Both the position numbers and the translations under genes were made by a program. The notes under the pieces are model-generated. The model had not been told where the DNA came from. It searched no databases and worked only from the letters and a program-made list of their open reading frames with translations. A stretch of DNA of 64,000 nucleotides. Source: Opisthocomus hoazin. Taxonomy: Eukaryota; Chordata; Aves; Opisthocomiformes; Opisthocomidae. Positions within the stretch are counted from its first letter, which is position 1. The number at the start of each line of letters is the position of its first letter. Below, in pieces: positions 1 to 14,000 of this stretch. The stretch is from contig NC_134434.1 in NCBI RefSeq assembly GCF_030867145.1, positions 7,254,001 to 7,318,000 of the forward strand, read 5' to 3'.

Positions 1-3000
1 AGGCTGAGACACCAAATCAAATTGCTGGCCGAACGCACGGCTGCTGCAGGGTTGGAAAAAGGCAATCGAGCGGTGCCTCCAATTGCCATGTTGTGGCTTT
101 CGGGAGGCTCAGCTGCCGAGCTAATTTGGTGCAGTTTCCTGTTTTTCTATAGCAGATAGGAGGAGAGAAGGGAGATGGAGCTCATCTGAGCTGCTGGAGC
201 TTGCAGCTCCTGGGCTGAAAAGCTCAGTGCTCAGAGCCCCAGCTCGAGCCCGTGGTTAACACGAAGCCCAAAGTAGTTTGTCTGCTGCGAGGCAACACAT
301 ATACAAACTGCAAAACACACACAAACCCACGAGTGTATGCAAATAAATATATGTGTACACACTGCACGTATAAACACCCACTACATACGTATATACTCGT
401 ATTAAAAATGCAGAACATACCCATATGTTGAATGCATTGTAAGGATAGCAGTTTCCACGGCACTGCTATATTTTATGGAGCCAACTAATTGACAGTAACC
501 CTCGCATGGCCCCGTGCTGAGCCACAGAGCCCTGCCCAGCTCCTCAGCCAGGCATTACAGGCTCATACCTGACTCAGCGACAGCAATTCTCCAGCCGGTA
601 TTAAGCAGGGGTTGCTCAGAGCTGCCCCCAAGATGTCTGATTCGAGGAAATGCCACTTAGAAACAGGCTTCTTTTGGGGAGCTCGCCCAAAGGGGCCTCG
701 CCGAAATCCTTGCCCCAGCTCCCTTCACCGGCACATCTGTGCAAATAAACAGGAGGCACTTCAAGCAGCCGCCGTCCCTTCCGCGCGAGGCACGAGCTCA
801 TGCCGAGTCAGTGACCGTGAGAAGGCTGTGCATGCCACAGCCCCTGGTTTGAACATCTGCTGTCCTAATAGGAGCGGCAAAGCACAGCACACGCCGATTC
901 CTGACATGGATGGCGATGGACGGATCTTAAAAATGAATTTTATCATCTGTACTAGGGAAGGATTTCACCACGGGCAGTTGGTCCCATCACTAGCACAGCA
1001 TCCACCGTCTCAGATTATGTGATGTTGCAGCCAGGGGCTTCAAAAAGGAGAGGATTATTGTCTAATTAGATTTCTGGTCTCAATTAGGGCAGAAGGGGAA
1101 CCAAATGCAAAGCTGACATGGAAAACTTCAAACATCTGTAACAACAAGTGGCTAATTTACAATGTCCCCACCAAGGAGCATGCATGCAGGACGCAGACCT
1201 TCCTCTCGAGGTGACCAGGGACTCACCTGCTCCCAAACAAGCCCGTAGACACTTCGGATCAGCAAGGACCGAACACAACCAAAGGTTACCTCCCTTCCCA
1301 TCATGGTGACAGGGATGGTACCCGGAGGAGCGGGTCCAGCAGGTGATCTCTGACTCCTTCCTCTTGCCAGACACGGGCTCGGCTGCGGGGGACAAGCGGG
1401 GTTGGAGGGGGCAGCACCCCTGGAGCTCGTTTGAGAAACCTCAGGAAACTCCAGTCGCTTTCACCTTGAAATCAAACAGAGATTAGGGCCTAACAAGCAG
1501 CTAAAGCAAAGTAATGGCCTGGGCCACATGTTGCAGATCAGATGCCATGTGAGGCTAATTACTGCAGCCCAAAGGTTAGAATGGCTGCTCAAGCATTTCC
1601 ACATGGGCTTGGAGACCCAGCCCTGGAAAGCACCAAAAAATAAATGAGGTAGTCAGTACGGAGGTACCAACAGCTGATGGTCCTTTGGTGCTGCGGGGAG
1701 AGGCAAAGCCCAGGCAGGGGTGAGCTGAGGCAGCCCCTGTAACTGATGCAGCTGCTGGTGTGGCCGTGCCACGCTGTCCTTACCCAGCACCATCCAGCAA
1801 AGGATGCCAGAGACCTTTAGGCTCGTTCTGCTCCTTCTCCTTACTAAGACAAAGCAGTACTGGCAGCTGCTGCGTGCGCAGGGTGCATGCCCCCATCCCT
1901 CCCCTCCCAGCGCAGGCGACAGGAGGAGGTGAGACTGGGACGTGTCCCAGATCACCCAGTTAACTGGCACTGGGCTCTGTCAACCAAAACACTGGTGATG
2001 GCATCACCATCTCTTGCGCGAGACGGCATCCACTCAGCTGAGAGGAAAAGGCTTCCTTACAGTTGTTCTAATCCAACGGCAACCTATAGGTTTCAAAACC
2101 CCTGCTCCTGGGAGATAAACCCTGGAACAGCCATGCTTTGTGCTCCGACTCTCCCTCTGCTGGCTGCTGGACCGTGGCCGCTGTGCACCCCTCGCTCCCG
2201 GGACCCCCGGGACGGCCGAGCCAGGAGCAGAGCCGCTTTCCCACGCACCGCATGCGAGCCCAAGGACGAGCCCCATCGATTGCACCCTGACTTTTCAGGC
2301 TTGGCTCTTCAAATGCAAAAGCACCCTCTGCATCCCTACGGCAGCTTTTCCCTCCCTGCTCCCCAAAGGGCATCGTGCCTGGAGCCAGGGGACGAGCCCG
2401 CTTGTCCTTCCCACGGGAAGAGGCTCTGGGAGCCTGGCGCTTGCTCTGCCAGCGCTGCCTTCCCCTCTGCGAGAGCAGGAGGCTTGCACAGCATTAAAGT
2501 TTCCCTTCAGGGCTCCAGATTTCATTGTTTAACTCTATCTTGCCAGCTGATATAAAATTTGGGTTTGCATGATTTGCATGGCACGTTTACCTACCCATAG
2601 GGCTAAATTCCATGTTGTGAATGCAACACAGATGCAGTAGCCCCAGTGGCTCCACTAATCCCACTCCTACCTTGGCATCACAAGACTAAGACCCTGGCTC
2701 CCAGGGAGGGAGCAGAAATTATATTAATGTTTGGGGGGACAAACTCCTCCATCACACTGCATGCTGTGATGATGCAATGGAAAAATGCATGATGGCTTTT
2801 TGTTTTTTCCCCTAAAAACCAGGCCTGTTTCTCGCTGAGCCATTCACTGGCATCCTCAGAGCCACCAGGCTGCAGTGCTGCAGCCGAGGGGCTGCGGCCG
2901 GGGTGCACAGGCTCCATGCCACCAAGCAACCACGTCTTACTTATGACACAGGTTGTAATGATCAGCTGCAGCCATGGAGGAACTCCCAGCAATTTCCACC

Positions 3001-3996
3001 CTCAGTAGACACAGGTTTTCAGCACCGGCTATTTTTGCCGCCCACAAGTATTTTTATTCAGCTGGTTCAAGATCAGGGCCGTAAATGTAGCAGGCTGGAG
3101 GCTGAGTGGGTGCGAGCAGCTCCTGCTCCATCGAAGTGCAAGGGAGATGCTGCCATTCTCACCCACACGGCCTGAGATTATTGCTTGGCCCCTCTCCAGA
3201 GGGGCTCCCAAGCTGATGTTTCCTTTCTGCTGAGCAATCTGGAATTTGACTTTCCTCCGCTGTGCGTTTTCCTCGGCGGTAGACGTGGGGACAGAGGGCT
3301 CAGCACAACGTTTTTAATGCTGCTGCTGCTCAAAAAGGGCTGGAAGCAAGCCTTGGATTTTGGAGTGCATCAGCAGTAGGATTGAGAAATGAAACCCCAG
3401 CAGCCACCAGCGCTCTCTCGTATACCGAGGCAAAACATCAAATGAAATCTCATGGAGATGGCACAAATAGCAAACAGAGTGGAAAGAACAAATGCTTGGG
3501 ACAAAAAATAACACAAACCACAAGAGCTACGAGCTAAGTGGTTATAGAAAATGGATGCAGTTTAAGTGTGTGATTTGGAGAGTCTTGTCTGAGTGTCAGA
3601 GGTTCAATACTATTGCCTCCAATTTAAATCATTTTTAGAAGAAGTGCAAAAGAAAGGTGATGAAAGGGCCCTAACGTTGTTCCCTGGTCGGAAAAACACA
3701 GCCCACTTGTGCACTGTGGTAAAGTTTTGCATTTTGGCTAGACAGCGCGTGCAGGACTGTGCTGGAGCCTCTGCTTATTTTTAAAAGTTGAAGTCACCAG
3801 TGATCCATGGAGGGAGAAAATGCCTTTGCCTTTGAGGAAGATGTCGTAGGAGCAGCATCTTCCACAGGAAAGGAGCAGAGCTGCTTCTGGGAGGTCTGGG
3901 GGCCATTGCATGTTTGGTGCCTCCTGGTCCAACAACGCATGGGTGGAGACCAGAACTTGGACTGCCACCTCCTCCTGCTCACTGGCTACAGCCTGC
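1..3996. other. Upstream non-coding DNA
   Basis: No supportable gene. Contents are unique sequence with an alternating CA/TA stretch near 295-400, a GC-rich block near 2150-2500 that yields overlapping chance open frames, and a tandem TTTGCATGA/TTTGCATGG with a POU octamer at 2564-2581. Confidence 0.7.
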
Positions 3997-4219
3997 CATA
4001 GATCATAGGATGGTTTGGGTTGGAAGCGACCTTTGAAGATCATCTAGTCCAACCCACTTTGGGCAAGGCCATCTTCCGCTAGACCAGGTTGCTCAAAGCC
4101 CCGTCCAGCCTGACCTTGACCACTTCCAATGATGGGGCATCTTCTCTGGGCAACCTGTTTCAGTGTTTCAGCACCCTCCTTGTAAAAAATTTTTTCCTTA
4201 TATCCCATCTAAATCAAAT
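3997..4219 (-). mobile_element. CR1 LINE fragment (5'-truncated)
   Basis: Plus-strand text opens with a decayed ATAGATCATAGGATGG followed by GGGTTGGAAGCGACCTTTGAA and CATCTAGTCCAACCC. This is the complement of a CR1 3' end, so the element lies on the minus strand. Homology continues through the last part of ORF2 to about 4219. No coding capacity remains. Confidence 0.9.
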
Positions 4220-6827
4220 CATAACCACGTTCCTCTCTCCACTCTCTCTTTGGAGTAGCGCTCGAGGACATCAGAACTGCTCATAACTGGATAGAGGTGG
4301 GAGGAGGGTTCCTCCTCCAGCACGGAGAGCTGCAGCTCAGCCGCACCGCTGTGGGGACTGGAGCACACGCACACCGGGATGGGGATGCCCAGCCACATGC
4401 CATAACTCTTACAGCACCCTGAGTTTGGGTAAAATCACTCAGCGGCAAAGCTATCCCCATCCCTGGGCACGCAGGATCTGAGCAACCCTGATCCTCACCT
4501 CCAGAGGCAGAGGCAGCGGGTTTTGACGTACCCACCCTGGCTCCCGGCCTCGCCCGGGATTCCTGGTAGGGAAGGCTGAACCCTGCGCGTTTTCCAAGAT
4601 AAATACGTTGGGCTTTAGGCAGTTTACTCTATGGAGGCCCTTTGCTGCAGCCCGTCTGCTCTGACCAGACGCTGGAAGTGCCGCGGCACCCCGTGCCAGC
4701 CCGCCGGCAGCAAGTAGCACATCAGCCTTGGAAGCATGGTCCTGCCTGGGGTCTGGGTCCGCGCAGGCACCCTCCCCGTGGGCAGACGATGGGGAAGCCA
4801 GCCCGGGGCAGGATCTGGCCCGTAGTGGTGCAATCAGCAGGGTGAAGCCGGGGTTCACCTCGCAGGACCTGAGGTCCCGCATACAGCCCCTGCAGCCCAC
4901 CGTGGAGCCCGTGACGGCGCAGCGACACAGCGATGCAGAGCCCCATCGCCCTCCAAAAACGATGGGAAAGCCAGGCACGGGCATCCACAGACAAGCACCA
5001 GCGGGCTGGAAACAGCCACTTCACTGACGCAAACTGCTCTGCACTCTCATTGAAAAGAAAAAAAGTGAGCAGAGGAAATAATTTTTTTTTTTCCCTGCAT
5101 TATTCCTGCACCTCGACATTTCATGCACCAAGCTGGGCCTGATAACCTCACCTGACAACGGATGACTCCTGTCCCTCTATTGAATCTCAGATTTTAAGCT
5201 CAGCACAAGCTACTATTTTCATCCATCTCCTTTGTAACCCAGGCCAGAGACTTTCGCTGCTGTATCAAAACAATAACTTTTGGTTAAGCGTGCCAAAAAA
5301 CTTCTACGTGGATGTTTTCTCTGTATTTTAAAGGAGAGAATGCACAATAAACAAGATTTCATTATAGCAAACTTGTGGATTTGGGGTGTCCGTGTGTTTA
5401 TAGGCACGTACGGAAAGATAAGTTTAACAATTGTGAGATTTCTTCTTTCTTTTTTTTCAACTCCCCTCCTACTTATGCAGTGAGTTACTAATATCCTGAT
5501 TGGAACCAGATTTGCATGAATTAGAAGTCGAAATTGGAGCAGCAACTGCTGTGCAGAGGATGTAAAGGGAATAAAATGAATGGGGTATTAACCTTCAACC
5601 ACTGAATATTAATCAGTGTTTCACAAAAAAGAAAATACAGAGGCTGCCACACTAAATATTTTTAGCATTTATTGACGGGCTTGATTTCCTCTCTCTTTTA
5701 GACCTTTTGCTTCCAATCATGGACCATAAAAAATCACACAGAAGATGGAGAGGGCTAAAGAGGAGGAGGTGATGAAGAAAAAAATAAAGATCACCCAGTT
5801 TCTTAAATGCTGGACAATATTTGTGACTTATGCAACACAGAAACCCATCTAACAAACAGAGTACCTTGTCCCACAACTGATCAGTTCAAAGGCTCATTTC
5901 TCCAAGTCCCAAACCAAACAGAAATCTACCCTGAAGTACAGTGAAGCCTTCGGAAATGAATGCACGATAAAGAAATAAACTTCTTAAAAGCTAAACTTCC
6001 CGTGTGCTGAAAGGTAAAATGCAGTTGAAAATCAGCCTAATAAAAGAATCAGCTTGTTAAATGACGACGTTTTCTTTTTTGCCCACTGTGCTCTATTGCA
6101 GTTCATAAAGTAGCTCCATGGAAAACAAAATAGAAAAGCTTACCAAAATGCCCCTTGAAACGGTGACATCTCCATCGTGCTGGCAATGCTTTGGCCTGGG
6201 AGCAGTAGCCCGAGCGTGGCTGGGTGCCGCATCCCCGGTCCCTGGGAACTCGGCTCTTCAACCGCCCCTGGGAGGATGGCTAAATTGGGATTTGTCTTGG
6301 CGCTAGCAGCAACGGCCATGCTTCTCCTCAGGGCGTTTCGGGGTGCCAGGGTGGGTTGGGCCGTGGGGAGGGTGGGCAGGTGGGGACGATGGGTGGCCAG
6401 CACCGACGTCGGGATTGATGCCGGGACTGGGGGCTCCTTGGGAGCCCGGGGCTCACCAGGTGGGAAGTGCAGCCCCTCTCGCCCCTCCGCTGAGAAACAG
6501 TTGGCAGTGAAATCACATCAAATTGTACTGACCAAACCACATTGTCCCAGCGTTTTCTCACAAACAACATCTAAAATAACAAAAAAAAAACTGCACAAGT
6601 GGAAAACTACAGAGCCTCTTCTTTTGCCATTTCTGCCCTGCAAAATTTGGCACGGGGGGATTTTAAAGGCAGATGTCCCTTGAAATCTCTTTTCAGCAGA
6701 GACAATTCCCACCCTTCCAAACACTGCTGCCCTTCTCCTCAATGCACCTTTGCAAAACAGAATTCATTTGTTTTCATTAACTTCTTATCAAGTTACCTGG
6801 ATTTGTTTCAATACTCAGAAAGTATTA

Positions 6828-6830
6828 GAG

Positions 6831-6863
<33 letters not shown>
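6828..6863. repeat. (GA)n microsatellite
   Basis: A run of GA dinucleotides with one interruption (GGGAGA) near its end. Confidence 0.95.
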
Positions 6864-6864
<1 letters not shown>

Positions 6865-8838
6865 AAACAGTGGTAGGTTTTCAGGAAATAGCAAGTTCTT
6901 TTTAACTGAGATAGAAATCATTTGGCAAGCCACAGTGAAATACTTCTAGGTTCCAGAAGAAAGCAAGGGGGGAAAAAGCAAGCAAGGAAAAGGAAGATGC
7001 TAATGAACTGCAGAGGAGAGAAAAATAAAGTTTAAAAGAAAATGAAAACAAAAGAAAAAAACATGAAACTCAGCGTTGGTCATACATCCACATCCAGCTG
7101 ATCCATGGAGGGAAACGGCAGTGTGTCTCTAAGTCACCACTCAATGACCTTCCCTCCCTTCTTGGGGAGTGGCTGAGGGTAGGTGGCGTTCAAGTCCCAG
7201 AAATAACTGGCATTTAGACCCTTTTTTCCAATAAAACCTGAGGTATCAGGTCAGCAAAAATTTTAGGGACATGTTTCCCTTCTGCCTTCGTAAGGTGAGA
7301 GCCCAGAAAGGTGTCTGTGTTGGTGCAAACAGCAATAAACACGCCTAACTTTAGGACACGCTCAAGTGCTTTCTTCTTCAATGGCAATAACCCTGTCAAA
7401 GTTGTGTTAGACTCCTTCATTTGGTGCTCTAAAATCTCCTAACATACAAAAACCCCCCAGGTTTTCTTCAATTCCTGTCCTGCATCTGAGCATTAGATCA
7501 ATGCAATGAAGAATCGGGCCCAACTTAGGTGGCCATCAGCTGTCCCCAGTCCCACAAGGCAGCTGGAATCAGGTAAATCCCAAAGTGTTTTTCCCAGGAG
7601 AGGGACAGGACAGCCCAGCACCTCCTCAGCCGCCTCCCAGCACTCCCAGGAAAGCCCTCCGGAGCAACCTTCCACATCCACGCACGCCTTGGCTGATGAG
7701 CATTTTCCAGCTCCAAGCACATCTAAGTAGAAAAGCCGAGTTATTCCACACTCTCAGGCCTTTGGTGCTCACCCGGTTTCTTTCCTGTGGAGAAAAGTGG
7801 GATTTTTTTAGCTTTTTTTTTTTTCTTTGCATTATCTGGGAAACAAGACTGCACTCGAATTAGTCTGCATTTACGGGCTGCATAGTGGAAACACATTCCC
7901 TCCTCTAACCTTTATTATCTGTTTCTTACCTTCAGAGCTGCACCGTCCCCTCAACTCTTCGTGCACAGGGAGATGTTTCAAAGCCCTTCTGCTCTGAGAA
8001 GAGCCTCGGTGAAATGGGAAGGAGGAAGAGGCAGCAGCCCCAAACCACATGTGTATCATGGGGGGGGACGGGGACGTGGGTTTCTCCTCCCACCCCTGTT
8101 TCTGCTGGCACATCGTACCCAGGAGATGTATGGGAAGGTGCTGCATGGCTGTCCCACCAAAGGCATAAGGGCTTCTCGTGCTCCCCTCCCTCAGCATCTC
8201 TCTGTACTGACCGTCGGCGGTGGCACGACAGTGCGCTGTGTCTCGGGGGCCATGGGAGAAGTTTCTGAATGGTGGAACAGTGAGCAGAAGACACCATCTA
8301 CCAGACACACTTTGAATTAATCTCTGTTCTGCGCAGAGCTTTGCACCAGAGGCTACAGCAGCGCAAGGAGCAGCACACAGACAGGCACGGAAACGCAGCA
8401 GGAGGGAGCCTGCGAAGGCACTGGGGCAGCTGGCTCTGCAGTGCCTAACGCTGGCCCGGCCGAAGCCGCCGGTAGCACTCCCAGAGCAGTTTGAGGAGCG
8501 ATGAGCATTTCTGCAGAGCTAAAAGTTTAATCGTTTGTTTAGATCTTAAATAAGCCACATGCCTGAAAAAAACATCCTTCTGCAGCAAGTGTCTCTGGTT
8601 AGACGTTTGTATATATAGCCCCTTTGAGCCACATGTTAATTGTAGGTTGCTATAAAAAAAGTTTTTTCCCCTTGCACATTTTAAATCTGTCAGTTTTGAT
8701 TTCCATCCCGTGCTACTCATGTGAAACGTCCCGGGGACTCTCTCGGCATGGAGCAGGGCTCATCCCGCGCTGCTCCTCCGGCGCTGGGAGGGGAGGAACC
8801 TCCTGTGAAGTCCTCCCAGTGATTCATGTCTGAGCCCT

Positions 8839-8863
8839 TCCCGTCCCGTCCCGTCCCGTCCCG
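8839..8863. repeat. (TCCCG)5 microsatellite
   Basis: Five perfect tandem TCCCG units. The unit contains a CpG, and all five copies remain intact. Confidence 0.95.
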
Positions 8864-10929
8864 GGAGAGCTTTCCTGGGCTGCCCTGACCTCTTCTCCTC
8901 TCCAATGCCCTGGCAGGCGCGGGGAAGATGGAGCGACCTTCCCAAATCCTGGGTCAGGGAGGAAAGCCTTCCTGCCCTGCTGAGCCTCCGGCAGCGACGG
9001 GATCCGCTTCTTCCAGTTTTACACCAGGACTGGATTGGATTTAAACATATGGGAAGACAACCTGCCGCAGCCTTATAAATACTCTCGGGTTTTTTCATCT
9101 GAGAGGGATTATTAGGAACGTTTCCAGCACTAAGTTCAGGGAGTTTCATCAGTGATTACAGTGGTGAGACAAAAGCCTTATTTGTTGGCATCCGCGAATC
9201 TCCATTCGGCATCTTGCTTTGATAATAGAAGAGTGTCAGCTGGATTTTTTTTCTTTTTTTACTGTTTCTCTTTCTTCTTTCTCTTTTTTAACAGTCTGCA
9301 TTGCTTTTTAATCATTATCCTGTGCACGTGGTTCAGCCTTTTACAAAAACAAAACAAAACAAAAAATCCCTAGGTGTGAGAAGATTAAAGATCTTGAGAT
9401 CTGGACATTTTCAAATCAGAAACACATGTTTAAAATAAATCGGGCTGGCAGACAGCCACCACTTTCAAAAGCCAAAGAGCCATTGAGTTAAAAGGATGCC
9501 TCGAAAGCCTGAAGAGAACAAGAGCATCAGTGGTTCCCTCCACCCCACCGGCAGAGCCAGGGCCAGGACAACTCCACGGGGTTTTAGCATGCACCGCCAA
9601 GCTCTGTGCTGTCTCCTACCCCCATGAATGTCACAACCGTTTTCCAACCAGCCCCAGCAATTTCTGTGTGCACACCCTCTGTCCACCCATCCCCGAAAAT
9701 TCAGCATGCTCAGTCTCCTCCGAGAAGACCTCAATGCCCAAGGTCTTTCCTGCATGGCCCAAGTCAGGTCCCATGGAGATCTGCAGGGGAAGTTGCCAGG
9801 ACAAAAGCTACAAAAGCCCCAGTCTCACCTCAAATCATCAGGCAACAAAGACAACCATGCTGCAAAGGACAAGGGAACAGCCAGAGCCCTTAGCTCCTGT
9901 GAACAACGAACCCGTCCCTGCAGGGACGTCAGGAAGAAGAAGCAGCCGAAGCTGAAGAGGAGCATTGCTGAATCCAAGTCTCCCAGCCCACAGAGTCAGG
10001 AGGACGTGGCTACAAGCTGCCTCTTCTACCCCTTCCCAGCTGCTTTCTGCCTGCAATATCAAAGGTGTGCATTAGGGCTCAAACTAGCTCGTCTCCCATC
10101 CAAGACCCAGACCATAAAAACATACATGCTAAACAAACAAGATCTCTAGTCCAGTCCTTGATTTAGGTCAAAAATGCATCATCTCACCAGCAGCAACTGC
10201 TGTACAGCACCAGGGACCCTGAGCAATCTTGGATTTTCCTGGCATGAGTGCTGAGCAGAACCCAGCACAGCCGAAAGGCCTGCCCAGGAGGGTCCATCAC
10301 AGCTGGGATGGAGCTGCAGACTGCCAGAGCATCCAAAATAACCAAGTTTCTTCCTATGTGACAAGGCAGATGCATTTCCAACCAACAGGAGAACATCCCA
10401 GAAAGAGTATCAGGTACTATGCTCATCACTGCCCAATTTTCTTACTCCTGACATTTTCCTAGTCACTAGCACGAGAACCACCTAGAGCAGGACTCTGGGT
10501 TTTGGAGACCTAATTGGTGAGGAGAAAAAAAGAATGAACATAATTGCCTCACCGTGATGTTCAGAACCTGCTTTACATGGAATAATATTCTTCATCCTAC
10601 AGTTGTTTATAGGGTCTTTAACTCTTCCCTTTTTACAGGGGGGTTTCTGAAATCTATTTTATTAGGGGAAAAAGATTTGAGTGTATTAGGCAAAGTGCCA
10701 GTAGCCATGGTAACCTTGGATTTTTCCATCTTCATTACAAGTTCAAGTAAAACCTTCATATAAAATCTAAATGAAAGGGTACATTATAAGTCCATTTTGA
10801 AATGTTTGCCTGGAAGTAAAACTTTGGACTGCATCCTTTTTTCTCTGCTGAACATTCTGGTTCTATGCGGAACACATTTTTCAAGTCAGATTTTTGTTTT
10901 CTTTCAAATTTTATTCCGTTTGCTCATAC

Positions 10930-11050
10930 AGGGTGGGTCGTCTAGTGGTTAGAGCGAGGCATCAAGGCAACTGGTTTCCAGTCTCAGTCTGTTCCTGATC
11001 GGTCAGGGAGCATTCCCAATTTTATCCAGGTGACTTGGGCAAATCCTGTC
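10930..11050 (+). mobile_element. Ancient tRNA-derived SINE, MIR/CORE-like
   Basis: The A-box-like CTAGTGGTTAGAGCGAGG is followed by a decayed B-box region (CTGGTTTCCAGTCTCAG). A MIR-like GTGACTTGGGCAAATC core lies about 70 bases on. The order and spacing fit a MIR or related CORE-SINE in the plus orientation. It is strongly diverged, so the subfamily is uncertain. Confidence 0.65.
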
Positions 11051-14000
11051 AGCTTTAAAACCCTTTTTTTTCCTTCCTTACCAAAGCAAGAGTGATGATA
11101 ATTATTGTCCTGAGGTTGCACTAGGATTCACTCATTACTGTTGACAAAGAAGTTGCTCCTGAGAAGAGTAGCTCTTCTCTTCCACTGCATTTTCTTCTGG
11201 GTCTGGAAGCCAGACTGAAAGGTTAAGGAGAGGCAGCAGTTAGAGGATGGCATGAATTGTCTGTTTTCTTTTCAAATACTTGATCAGGAAATATGAAATT
11301 AGACTGCCTGGTGTAGATACTGACACAATGTTGTTCCAGGAGATGCTCAGCATACTTAGACCATCCTTCAGTGCCACTTCAGCCGATTAATTCTTGCACT
11401 GTGTCATCTTAAAGTGCTCTGGTTTCATCTGGTCTTGGGAGGAGGCAAATTCTGCAGCTGCCTTGCATTTCTGGGCACCATCTCACCTGGGGCCAGAAAG
11501 CCACGATTGCTGTGAGGGCTTCCCTCTCAAACAGTCCCCTCCAGTGTACACAGCTTCGCTAAGGTTGAATCAGAAGGAGACATCTCTCCAGCATCTGCCC
11601 AGTCTGTGCAATGCAGCCCACCCCTGGGGACCCTGTGGAACACATGGAACTTTGGTTTTCCTTGCAAAACATCTTGAGACCTTGTCCATGGCCTGCTCTC
11701 AAGGCTACAGTAACATATGGGCTGAAGCACTGTAGGGAAGGAGAATTTGTGGGAAAGCTCCGTACCAATCTGCTCGTATTTCAGCCCATAGATGGGTATC
11801 ACTAATGGCCAGAGCTGGTTTGGATTCAACCATGGCTGCAGCGCATTATGTCTGTGCATGGGCTGAGGGTGGGTCAAACTGGCATTTCAGAGCTTTGTCC
11901 CGGCACCGAGCTAGCTGCAAACCTGGCTGAGAAGGCTGAGGGCACGACTCCCACCCGCTCATGCACAAAACAGCACTTTTCTTCGCAAATGGGGTTTTAT
12001 CAGAGCAGCCCCCCGGGTCCGTGAATTACATAGGGTGCAGTATCTTCTCACAGTGGGGCAACTTTCACCTTAAAGGACCACCACGTATGGCTCAGAGGGG
12101 CTGGAGCGTGCTGGCACGGGTGCGGGCGAGCAGAAGGCACATCACGCTCCACGCCAAGAGCTGCATACAAACGCCAGCCACCGCAGCCACCCCCGGGCAC
12201 TCCTCACCGGGCAGGGACGGGGCTCAATCCAGCCTTTAGTGCTTTTCATCCTTCCTATCAATGCTGGAAAACATTTTCCACATCTGCCATTAGACTGAAA
12301 GGAGACCCCGCTCCTGTTGAATCTGATTTCCCTTCTGCTCTGTTACAGTTAAAAGTACAACCTGCTGCCTCCCGGCCGCGCGCGTTTCGGAAGGGGAGGA
12401 GGGGGGTTACGAACGGCACGGGGGCTTTTTTCTTTTTTTGATACATCCTTCCTTCCGCTCTTCGCAATCAATTAGTGGGCAAAGACTTCCGAAAAGCTCT
12501 TTCCTCCCTAACCTTTCGCAGCCTGTTGCGATAATGACTCTGGAGAGCTCGACCTGGGCCTTTGCGTGGGGTTCGTTACCTTCCCGGGGCAGCGGAAGGT
12601 GACCTTCATCACTCCCTCCTCTTCCTTTCCTACCCCTGCAGCTCGGATGGTCTCAGGGAGGAGGAGGAGGGGGTGAAGCTGCCTCACTCGCAGTAGATAG
12701 AGTTTCTTTCCAGTGTCATTTTTGCGATCAAAAGTAAGAGGGTGGTTCTAGAGATAACATAGACCTTGGGAGGTGGAAGGAGGCTGCCCTTGAAAAGAAT
12801 GATTATAATTATGCGTACCTTGAATCAAGACATCAAGAGATGGAGGGAGAAGGGTCTTTCTGGTTTTAATTTGTCATTTCTTTCTCCCTCTCTCACAAGG
12901 CATGCTGCTTTCCAGAAACCAAGCTCCAACCTGCTGCGGCCTCCCCCCAAAACACAGTGTATAACTGAAGCAACTCACTTTGCCAGCAGCAGCGGGTTTT
13001 ATTTCAGTCCGTCCGTGATGCAGACAGGCAGGTAGGACACACTAGCAGAAGTTTTCCCTGGCACCGGCAGCCGCTTTCACAGCCCATCTACCTGGGGATG
13101 GTGTATCGTGGGCTTTTCAGGCAACACCTTGTACAAAAGCATCCTTGCTCCACAGGGCAGCTTTGTGCTGGCTCCCATGCAGGGCGGAAGGACGGGAAGG
13201 ACCATGGATATGTCCTGGGAAGAGAACATCCCACTCAGCATTTACACAAGGTCTTCCCCACAGTCTTGACAGTACTCCCCAAATCTGGCAAGTGCCTCTC
13301 CCAGTGCAACACCATCACAACCTCCCTTCTCCTCCGCTGCTCGCAATATTCCGCTCCCCGGAGCTGCGGTCCCACCACGCCACAGGCGACACTACAGCGG
13401 TCTGCTGGCTCACATCACTGTCCCCAAAGAGGAAGCTTTCCAGCTGATTTTTCCTCCTGTCACCAGCAGGATAAATCAGGGAGCCACCGCAGCACTGCTG
13501 CCCATGGAGCAGCTGCACAGGGGGAGATAGAGCAAACGCAGAAAAATAGCTGCTAAAACCCGTGACTCGGACCACGCAACCCACTAAATGCAACGCTTTA
13601 AACGTATCACCCTGATACGGTCACAGCTGCAGCGACACAGTTCCTTCTTTAAACGCAAAGTGACCCCCTAAGGGAAAAAAAAAAGAGGATTTTTTTAAAG
13701 TAACTGCCAAACTCAGGTGATGCAGGAGATGTTTTTTTCCCCGACCACCACCTGTACCAGCTCCTCTGTGGCTCGGCATCCCCCCATTTGCCCCCACAGC
13801 GCCCTGTACCCGTTTGCTGCCCACTGCAAAGGCGCTGCGTGTAATCACAACCGGCTCTCGGCCGCTGACGGTGCATAATCGAAACCATCCCATTCAAACC
13901 CAGCTGAGAGCGACTGAAACCACTTTGAGGCGAGAAAGCCTATTACTGAGTTATAAACCTCTCCCATCCTCCACAGGATCCTTTCATAGGGCCAGCTAGA

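Larger units (their letters stand above)
4220..10929. other. Upstream non-coding DNA
   Basis: No supportable gene. Contents include a CpG-rich block near 4450-5010 with overlapping chance frames, AT-rich stretches near 5260-6080, a (GA)n tract, a (TCCCG)5 tract, a poly-pyrimidine stretch at 9245-9296 and an (AAAAC)n stretch near 9345-9366. Confidence 0.7.

Noticed and set aside
1887..2555. 222-residue plus-strand open frame
   Set aside because: GC-rich block with no recognisable domain, splice context or homology. Competing frames are open on the other strand.
4451..4984. 177-residue minus-strand open frame
   Set aside because: CpG-rich block with opposing open frames of similar length. No recognisable domain.
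10940..10975. Possible tRNA gene (GTGGTTAGAGC-like A box)
   Set aside because: No cloverleaf can be closed and the B box is decayed. The downstream MIR-like core shows it is a SINE relic.
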